A stretch of DNA of 25,761 nt from a virus. Position 1 is the stretch's first letter, and the number at the start of each line of letters is the position of its first letter. Position numbers and translations under genes: made by a program. The stretch spans positions 1 to 25,761 of the IMG/VR virus record IMGVR_UViG_3300035698_008883; one strand, given 5' to 3'. Below are positions 20,588 to 25,761 of this stretch, piece by piece. The notes beneath the pieces were generated by a model. That model worked only from the letters and a program-made list of their open reading frames with translations, was not told where the DNA came from and did no database searches.

Positions 20588-23022
20588 GCGACTTCACAAT
20601 AAATATTAAACTGAACATGATCGAGTCCCTCGAAGGGGTCGATAATGCTGAGAAAAAGGTCTCCGGGTTCACCGGAAAGGCTGAGGTCGGATTTGGTTCA
20701 CTTATTGGCAAGATGTCAGCAGCTTCATTTGGGATCAACCAGATCTCACAAGTTGCTCAAAAGGGTATGGATATGCTATCCGCACCCCTGGATAAATTCT
20801 CTGAATACGAATCACGGCTAATCAATGTTAAATCTCTAGGTGTTGAGAACATCGAGGAGCTAGGAGATGCTGTTTTAGATCTCACAGGTCGCATCCCTAA
20901 AAGCGCCAACGAACTCTCTGAATCACTCTATGATGTGGTGTCAGCTGGTGTGGATTCTGCCGACCAGATGACCTACCTGGAATCAAATGCAAAAGCAGCC
21001 GTTGCGGGTCTCGCTGATACAGGTGATTCAATTGCTCTTTCCAGCTCAATCATAAAGGCTTATGGGAAGGACTGGTCTGAGACAGATAGTATTCTCGATC
21101 AAGCATTCATGACGGTGAAACTGGGTCAAACAACTTTTCCTGAACTTTCCACAAATATGAACTCTGTGACCCCACAGGCTGCTTCTTTAAATATCCAAAC
21201 TCAGGAGCTTTTTGGAACCTTTGCAACCCTCACCGGTGTGACGGGGAATGCTTCTGAGGTTTCCACTCAATTGAAGGGTGTGTTTACCGGACTTTCTGCT
21301 CCCACAAAAGAACTAACAGATCTGGCACAAAAGCATGGGTTTGCAACTGTTGAACAGATGACAAAGAGCAAAGGATTAGCTGGAGTCTTAGGCATTGTTA
21401 AAGATGCCACAGGTGGATCATCTGCCAAGATGAACGAGCTGTTTGGAAGCTCTGAGGCCGTCACCGCAATGTTGGCTTTGACTGGATCTCAATACGATAC
21501 ATTTATAGATAAAACCAATCAGATGAATGAGTCAACTGGTGCCATGTCTGAAGCCTTTGATGACAATGCAGCATCCTCAGAAAATGCTGAACAGATGCTC
21601 AAAAACAAATTTGATAAAGCTCTGATCGGACTAGGTGAAAGATTGATGCCTGTGAAGCTCTCTCTCATGGAGTTTGGCAGTGAGCTGATGGATGGTATTG
21701 ACTGGGAACCCATCCTCAATGGTATTGATACCACCATCATTTTCTTAGGTGATATGTGGAACTTTATTGAGCCACTAATCACCGCCCTGTGGGATCTCGG
21801 TGTTGCTGTTGCTAAGGCGGTTCCCTGGGATATCATTGGCAGTGCTATCGGTGTGATTGTTGATTGGCTGTCAAAGGCCATTTCAGGATTCACCAGGCTC
21901 CTCAAATTGGTTGGTCTACTGGATGAAGAAACAGCAAAAGTACCTGGAACATCAGAGGCTGCTTCAGTCGCTCATGATGGTGAAACAAAAGCAATCGGAC
22001 GCAAGGCTGATGCCATTGAAAGAACCACCAGGAAAACCCGTGAATTGAACGTGGAGCGCAGCAAGACACCACCACCGGTAGCTGCTGGATCTACACCCGC
22101 ATCAACTGGATCTACACCTGAACCAGAAGGCACTTCCTCAGATGAATCAAACCCGGTTGAGTTGGAACGCATCTCTCTGGAGGATCGTCTTGAGCTAAAT
22201 GATCTATACTTTCAGAATGCTCAGATCCTGGAGGAGGATTACTATCAGAACAAATTCACTCTCATGGATGAGTTGGCAGCCACCTATGATATAAACAATG
22301 CTGATGAGGTAAAGAATCACCTCAAGCTGACTGCTGATAAGCTCAAGGTTGAGAAGAAATATCAAGCCAGTAAGGGCAAGCTTGAGAAGAGTGCCTATAT
22401 GGGTACGCTCTCACTTTACGCCCAGATGCAAAGTGCTTTCCAGGGTAAATCTGAAGCCATGTTCAATGTGGGTAAAGCTGCCAGTCTTGCTCAGGCTGGA
22501 GTGAATACTTATGAGGCTGCTACGGCTGCCTTTAAATCCATGGTTGGTATCCCTGTTGTTGGTCCATCTCTGGGAGCTGCCGCTGCTGCTGCTGCTGTTG
22601 CTCTTGGCCTGGCAAATGTCTCAGAGATCGCCTCACAAAAATTTGAGAAACGAAAAGCTGGTGGGTTCCTGGGTGATGGTTCCAGAACCATGTCCACAGG
22701 TGATTTTGGAGATGGTGAGGATCTCATGATCATTGCCAATTCAAAAGAGTATATCATCAATGCTGAATCCACAGCACGTCACAGAGGACTCCTAGAGTAT
22801 ATCAACCATTACAACCCACCCAAGATGGCTGCAGGTGGTCTTGTGGGTGGTGGTGCAGGTGCTCCCTCACTTGGTCTTTCTCCGGATGATCTGGAAGACG
22901 CCATGCGCAGGGCTCTTTCGGATTCCACCATCAAGATCTCTGGTGAAACCAGACTTGATAATGGTGATATATACCTTTCCTGGGAGAGTGGAAAACTAGA
23001 GATCGAGGCGACCAGAGTATGA
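20584..23022 (+). CDS. Tail tape-measure protein
   Basis: This 812-residue protein sets tail length. The N-terminal 350 residues match the TP901-type tape-measure core: YESRLINVKSLGVENIEELG, LYDVVSAGVDSADQMTYLES, AYGKDWSETDSILDQAF and LFGTFATLTGVTG. Hydrophobic membrane-like segments follow at about 390-430 (WNFIEPLITALWDLGVAVAK), then a Thr/Pro/Ser-rich linker (about 495-520), a helical stretch and an Ala-rich segment near 655-685. The C-terminus has Gly-rich KAGGFLGDG and EYIINAESTARHRGLLEYI, common in this family. It overlaps the frameshift product and the next gene by 4 bases each. Its length is compatible with a tail of roughly 120 nm, if 1.5 angstroms per residue holds. Confidence 0.92.
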   Translation: MSDFTINIKLNMIESLEGVDNAEKKVSGFTGKAEVGFGSLIGKMSAASFGINQISQVAQKGMDMLSAPLDKFSEYESRLINVKSLGVENIEELGDAVLDLTGRIPKSANELSESLYDVVSAGVDSADQMTYLESNAKAAVAGLADTGDSIALSSSIIKAYGKDWSETDSILDQAFMTVKLGQTTFPELSTNMNSVTPQAASLNIQTQELFGTFATLTGVTGNASEVSTQLKGVFTGLSAPTKELTDLAQKHGFATVEQMTKSKGLAGVLGIVKDATGGSSAKMNELFGSSEAVTAMLALTGSQYDTFIDKTNQMNESTGAMSEAFDDNAASSENAEQMLKNKFDKALIGLGERLMPVKLSLMEFGSELMDGIDWEPILNGIDTTIIFLGDMWNFIEPLITALWDLGVAVAKAVPWDIIGSAIGVIVDWLSKAISGFTRLLKLVGLLDEETAKVPGTSEAASVAHDGETKAIGRKADAIERTTRKTRELNVERSKTPPPVAAGSTPASTGSTPEPEGTSSDESNPVELERISLEDRLELNDLYFQNAQILEEDYYQNKFTLMDELAATYDINNADEVKNHLKLTADKLKVEKKYQASKGKLEKSAYMGTLSLYAQMQSAFQGKSEAMFNVGKAASLAQAGVNTYEAATAAFKSMVGIPVVGPSLGAAAAAAAVALGLANVSEIASQKFEKRKAGGFLGDGSRTMSTGDFGDGEDLMIIANSKEYIINAESTARHRGLLEYINHYNPPKMAAGGLVGGGAGAPSLGLSPDDLEDAMRRALSDSTIKISGETRLDNGDIYLSWESGKLEIEATRV

Positions 23023-24218
23023 TGTTTGTATTCCAGATCGATGGGTCCACTGTCCCTGTTTACAACAAGCCTCGCATCCAACTGGCCAGCCGTGATAGTT
23101 ATGCCATTTTCCAGTACACTGCTCGCTCTGTTTCACTTTCAATTCTGGATACGGTTGCGATTAACTCAGCATCACGGTTGAAAATCTACCAGGATAGTGT
23201 GGCCACGGCCAATTTAATCTGGACTGGGGATATCGACTGGAATTCAAGGAAATCAGACTCCAAGACCAATATACTGCAGGTGACCTTCCTCCCTGACCAG
23301 GCAAAGCTCAAGACTACCAGCATGAACCAGACATACGCTGGTGATACTTTTGAGGATGTAATGGATGATATTGTGGCTGCTCTGGGTACTGGCTGGAGTT
23401 GGGACACCAACATGACTCTGACCCACATATACACTTATGACGAAGAAGACTTGGATGATACAAGTATACCCAATCCAAATAGCGCAGATGCTGTTTTAGT
23501 TGATGATCCATTCTTTGTTAAATCTGGATCTGATCCGTATGTAAAATACTGGTATGACCCAGCCATGATTTTCATGTTCTCTAAAATGTCAAGGGGTTCC
23601 TTTGGCAGTGGTGTCAGTTCAATTACTGGATATACTCAATTAATTCCTCCAGCCAATGTCATAACTCCCTTATCAGGAAATGTGGGTTATGGATACGATT
23701 ATGATGATGGACCCTATTTCATAGATCACCACATCTATTTCTTGGATGGGGAAACAGTTCGGTCTTACGGACCTCAAATACCAATCATGGGCCAAATGTG
23801 GGTTACATTGAATTCCAGTACAAATGTGTTAATCAAGGATTTGTGTCAAATTGCTGATGCCTATTTCTTTGTCCTGGATAAAACAATCTATCTGAACCAC
23901 AGGCATGGCGTATCACCACGTGCAATCACTGGATCAGTTGTTTCCAGAAAGACTACATATAGCGAGGTGGATCTAGTTCTGGATTTAAGTGTAGACTATG
24001 GTTTGTCAGCTTATATCTTAGGTGTTTTAGATACCTACTACTCCGATCATTATCCTGAGAATCGAACATTAAATACGCTTGAAATAATTAATCCCAGTGA
24101 ACGAGTGCTGCCTGGTGAGACCCTCATTCTGAATGGAGTGACCGAAGGAACAGTTAAAGGGGTTAGTTATAGCCATGATAGGATGAATGTTGATGTTGAT
24201 CGGATGGGATTAGACTGA
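23019..24218 (+). CDS. Putative tail-tip/distal tail or hub protein
   Basis: This 399-residue beta-rich protein starts in an ATGA overlap with the tape measure; two ATGs are adjacent (23019 and 23022). Directly after the tape measure, siphoviruses encode distal tail and tail-tip hub proteins. The N-terminal 100 residues (FQIDGSTVPVYNKPRIQLAS, SASRLKIYQDSVATANLIWT) look like a short beta-sandwich, and the C-terminus (ERVLPGETLILNGVTEGTVK) resembles hub proteins. The middle is rich in Tyr, Asp and Gly. No family is certain, so this is based on order. Confidence 0.6.
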   Translation: MMFVFQIDGSTVPVYNKPRIQLASRDSYAIFQYTARSVSLSILDTVAINSASRLKIYQDSVATANLIWTGDIDWNSRKSDSKTNILQVTFLPDQAKLKTTSMNQTYAGDTFEDVMDDIVAALGTGWSWDTNMTLTHIYTYDEEDLDDTSIPNPNSADAVLVDDPFFVKSGSDPYVKYWYDPAMIFMFSKMSRGSFGSGVSSITGYTQLIPPANVITPLSGNVGYGYDYDDGPYFIDHHIYFLDGETVRSYGPQIPIMGQMWVTLNSSTNVLIKDLCQIADAYFFVLDKTIYLNHRHGVSPRAITGSVVSRKTTYSEVDLVLDLSVDYGLSAYILGVLDTYYSDHYPENRTLNTLEIINPSERVLPGETLILNGVTEGTVKGVSYSHDRMNVDVDRMGLD

Positions 24219-24607
24219 TGCTGAATACCTCAAACAGTGTCGTTTTAAAGCTCGGAGTAACAACGGCTTTAACACTCGATGTGAATAGTGTTGAGTTTGA
24301 TTGGGAGCCCATAGGTGGTAAGGTTGAAGAGACTGAGGATTTCGAGCTGGTTGAGAATTGGTCTGACTACAGAATCATCATCAACCTGGAATTCTATTTA
24401 GAGCCTACTGCGTCTATCAGTATGGCCAAGACCTGGCTCCCAGCAACAAATAAGGTGATTCGCATCGATGGTGTCGATATCCCTGTTGTCCTGGATATGA
24501 AGTCGGTCAGTTTCAAGCACGTCATGAAGCGAAATTTTAAGTCCCTGGTGAAGCTCAAATTTAAGCATAAAGATCCCGGTTCTTTGCCGGTGACCCCACC
24601 ACCATAA
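24218..24607 (+). CDS. Unknown tail-region protein
   Basis: This 129-residue beta-rich protein overlaps the previous stop. It has alternating hydrophobic strands (SNSVVLKLGVTTALTLDVNS, YRIIINLEFYLE), a C-terminal run of basic strands (KHVMKRNFKSLVKLKFKHKD), and a Pro end. I do not recognise a family. Its position after the tail-tip candidate suggests a small tail component. Confidence 0.55.
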   Translation: MLNTSNSVVLKLGVTTALTLDVNSVEFDWEPIGGKVEETEDFELVENWSDYRIIINLEFYLEPTASISMAKTWLPATNKVIRIDGVDIPVVLDMKSVSFKHVMKRNFKSLVKLKFKHKDPGSLPVTPPP

Positions 24608-24654
24608 GCAAGGTGTAGGGAATTGAAAACCAATAACGATAAGGAGGACTCACA

Positions 24655-25008
24655 ATGAAAAGAATGAATCTGATTTTGATCCTGGTCATTGGGCTATTCG
24701 CTACCATGGCCATAGCCGATCCTGGACCTGTCACCGATATGGTGCTTCCAGACCTGGGATTTAATGAGGTTGCCCTGATTGGGGTAGGAATGGAGGTGGA
24801 GTTTGCGCGTGCACCTTCTCTAGATGATAACGGACTGGTGACTGATATCGCTTCGTTCGAATACATCGTCTATGCAGAGACAGCCTATAGTACACCAAAT
24901 TACTATTCAAATATTGATCTGGGATATATAGCCAAGGCAAAGCATCCAGCACGGATGAATGGCAAAGAATTACGAGTGTTGGAGTGTCGCTCTCAGTCAT
25001 GCACTTGA
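24655..25008 (+). CDS. Secreted protein, C-terminus probably replaced by a junction
   Basis: This 117-residue protein has a clear signal peptide (MKRMNLILILVIGLFATMAI, cleavage near IADP) and a strong AAGGAGG ribosome-binding site. The mature part is beta-rich. The last 15 or so residues (NGKELRVLECRSQSCT) read, out of frame, through DNA that in another frame encodes the remains of an adenine methyltransferase. The natural C-terminus was therefore probably lost when the two sequences were joined, around 24955-24975. The signal peptide resembles that of the protein at 15391 (MKRxxLxLxLVxG...AxP.PV). Confidence 0.55.
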   Translation: MKRMNLILILVIGLFATMAIADPGPVTDMVLPDLGFNEVALIGVGMEVEFARAPSLDDNGLVTDIASFEYIVYAETAYSTPNYYSNIDLGYIAKAKHPARMNGKELRVLECRSQSCT

Positions 25009-25516
25009 CCCAGGCTTCACAGAGATTCAGAGAGCAGCCAGGTTCATGTTTCTACTTCACAGATCCTTTGGAGCAATAGGTGGACATTTCGGGACGTCCA
25101 AAGTATCCCCGGTTAAGTCACAGCAGCACCTACTTAAGAAGATCGACCTGGTCAGCAAACGGCTGGACAAGACAATGATCGAGCATCTATCATTTGAGGA
25201 GCTGGTGGCCAAGTATGATGATCCGGGAAACTTCTTCTTTTGTGACCCGCCATACTTTCATGGCCATGACTATGATCTGCAATTTGATCACATGATGCTG
25301 TACGATGTTCTCTCAGAGATGGAAGGCAAGTGGTTACTCACCTATGATGACTGCCAAGAGGCTCGAGATCTGTTCCAGGGATATTGGATGAAATCGCTGG
25401 TCCGTCAAAAAGGGATCGATAGGAAGCATGGTGATATGGAATATAAAGAGGTTTTAATTGCCAATTATAAGCCGTTTAAACAGGGTTTAAATGAGTCGCT
25501 TTGGAGTGATGATTAG
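24959..25516 (+). pseudogene. 5'-truncated D12-class DNA adenine methyltransferase
   Basis: This 185-codon frame is the C-terminal part of a Dam/D12-type N6-adenine methyltransferase. TEIQRAARFMFLLHRSFG and FGTSK match the family middle, and the catalytic DPPY motif (in FFFCDPPYFHGHDY) is at residues 96-99, followed by GKWLLTYDD. The N-terminal methionine-binding part with the FxGxG/K motif, roughly 95-100 residues, is missing, and an in-frame TGA at 24956 blocks any upstream extension. It is probably inactive alone. It sits at the right end of the phage, where Mu keeps its DNA-modification genes, suggesting a decayed anti-restriction function. Confidence 0.75.
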
Positions 25517-25544
25517 TCTGGCCAGATTTGCGTCGATTGTGGAC

Positions 25545-25588
25545 GTTTCATTTAAAATGCAAAAAAGTTTCATTTAAAATGCGCGTCG
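25545..25588. repeat. Tandem 22-bp repeats, candidate transposase-binding sites at the right end
   Basis: GTTTCATTTAAAATGC occurs at 25545-25560 and 25567-25582, giving two 22-bp units. Twenty-two bp is the length of Mu transposase sites, and the first copy (with the C at 25544) resembles the MuA-site consensus as I recall it. The sites read outward on the plus strand, opposite to Mu R1/R2. Position after the last phage gene and before a host-like gene supports a right-end role. Confidence 0.5.
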
Positions 25589-25606
25589 ATAATGCGCGTC
25601 GATAAT
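25581..25606. repeat. Tandem 13-bp duplication GCGCGTCGATAAT
   Basis: GCGCGTCGATAAT is at 25581-25593 and repeated exactly at 25594-25606. A partial copy (GCGTCGAT) is at 25530-25537. The duplication abuts the second 22-bp unit. It may be part of the transposon end or a scar of insertion. The exact phage/host boundary cannot be set without the left end. Confidence 0.55.
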
Positions 25607-25623
25607 AGCGGTTAAAAAAGTTC

Positions 25624-25668
25624 TTGCACATCCTATTGTATTGGTGTTATAGTAATGTAGAACACCAA
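25624..25668 (+). promoter_or_regulatory. Sigma70-type promoter with GntR-type operator
   Basis: TTGCAC (25624-25629), an 18-bp spacer and TATAGT (25648-25653) form a good promoter. TTGGTGTT (25641-25648) and AACACCAA (25661-25668) are perfect 8-bp inverted arms with 12 bp between them, covering the -10 box. GntR-family repressors of the YtrA type often bind such sites before their own gene, so autoregulation is likely. Confidence 0.7.
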
Positions 25669-25683
25669 AAGAGGTGAAAGAAA

Positions 25684-25761
25684 ATGAACTTTGATCAAAA
25701 AACACCGATCTACCAACAACTGGCTGAGTCTATTCGCCAGGACATTCTCTCAGGGGCGCTG
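25684..25761 (+). CDS. GntR-family transcriptional regulator, N-terminus only
   Basis: Only the first 26 residues are in the window. MNFDQKTPIYQQLAESIRQD and ILSGAL is the standard opening of a GntR-family winged helix, most like the short YtrA subfamily, where the phrase P-I-Y-Q-Q-L starts the domain. AGAGGTG precedes the ATG. It is probably the first host gene beyond the prophage and autoregulated through the upstream inverted repeat. The rest of the gene, and hence its ligand class, is not visible. Confidence 0.8.
   Translation, partial: MNFDQKTPIYQQLAESIRQDILSGAL

Noticed and set aside
25545-25606. CRISPR array or integron-like repeats
   Set aside because: There are only two copies of each unit, with no regular unique spacers and no associated genes.

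Overview
This window is most of an integrated Mu-like (transposable) phage, followed at the right edge by what looks like host DNA. The phage carries a complete diversity-generating retroelement (DGR). It has moderate GC, mostly ATG starts with some GTG and TTG, frequent Shine-Dalgarno sequences, and a good sigma70-type promoter before the flanking GntR-family gene. That suggests a host using classical bacterial signals, but the phylum cannot be fixed from the sequence. The left end of the prophage (repressor, attL) lies outside the window.

Layout. (1) 1-7124, plus strand: early operon of small, mostly unknown genes joined by ATGA stop/start overlaps. They lead into a MuA-type DDE transposase, a MuB-type AAA+ ATPase, a DUF3164 protein, a GemA-like protein, a NrdR-type zinc ribbon and a Mu F-like head morphogenesis protein. 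(2) 7131-8211: a more AT-rich patch of small accessory genes, including an ASCH-like protein, closed by a rho-independent terminator at 8236-8262. (3) 8261-12722, minus strand: a morphogenesis operon inverted relative to Mu (portal, small terminase, large terminase, gpG, gp36, gp37). (4) 12665-12773: a divergent control region with a perfect 16-bp palindrome and a second dyad. (5) 12773-16144, plus strand: protease/scaffold, major capsid protein, an unknown protein, and a lysis cassette (holin-like protein, secreted membrane protein, M15-type peptidase).

(6) 16141-19026: the DGR. The 560-residue target protein ends in a variable repeat (VR, 17706-17819). A template repeat (TR, 17849-17962) lies 29 bp downstream and a DGR-type reverse transcriptase follows. 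VR and TR differ at 19 of 114 positions, and every difference falls on a TR adenine, the signature of adenine-directed mutagenic retrohoming. No avd-type accessory gene is recognisable. (7) 19019-24607: two small unknown genes, a tail-tube candidate, a tail assembly chaperone with a T_TTT_TTC -1 frameshift site, the tape measure and two tail-tip genes. No sheath gene is seen, so the tail may be siphovirus-like. (8) 24655-25516: a secreted protein abutting a 5'-truncated D12-class adenine methyltransferase. (9) 25523-25630: tandem 22-bp and 13-bp repeats, probably transposase-binding sites at the right end, followed by a GntR-family gene with a promoter and operator.

How it fits together: A and B would move the phage by replicative transposition. 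The inverted and late operons build the head and tail. The DGR would diversify the tip of a surface, probably receptor-binding, protein. A precedent for a DGR in a Mu-like phage is the Bacteroides Hankyphage. What may be less usual here is the position of the cassette between the lysis and tail genes, the apparent lack of avd, and the inverted head block.
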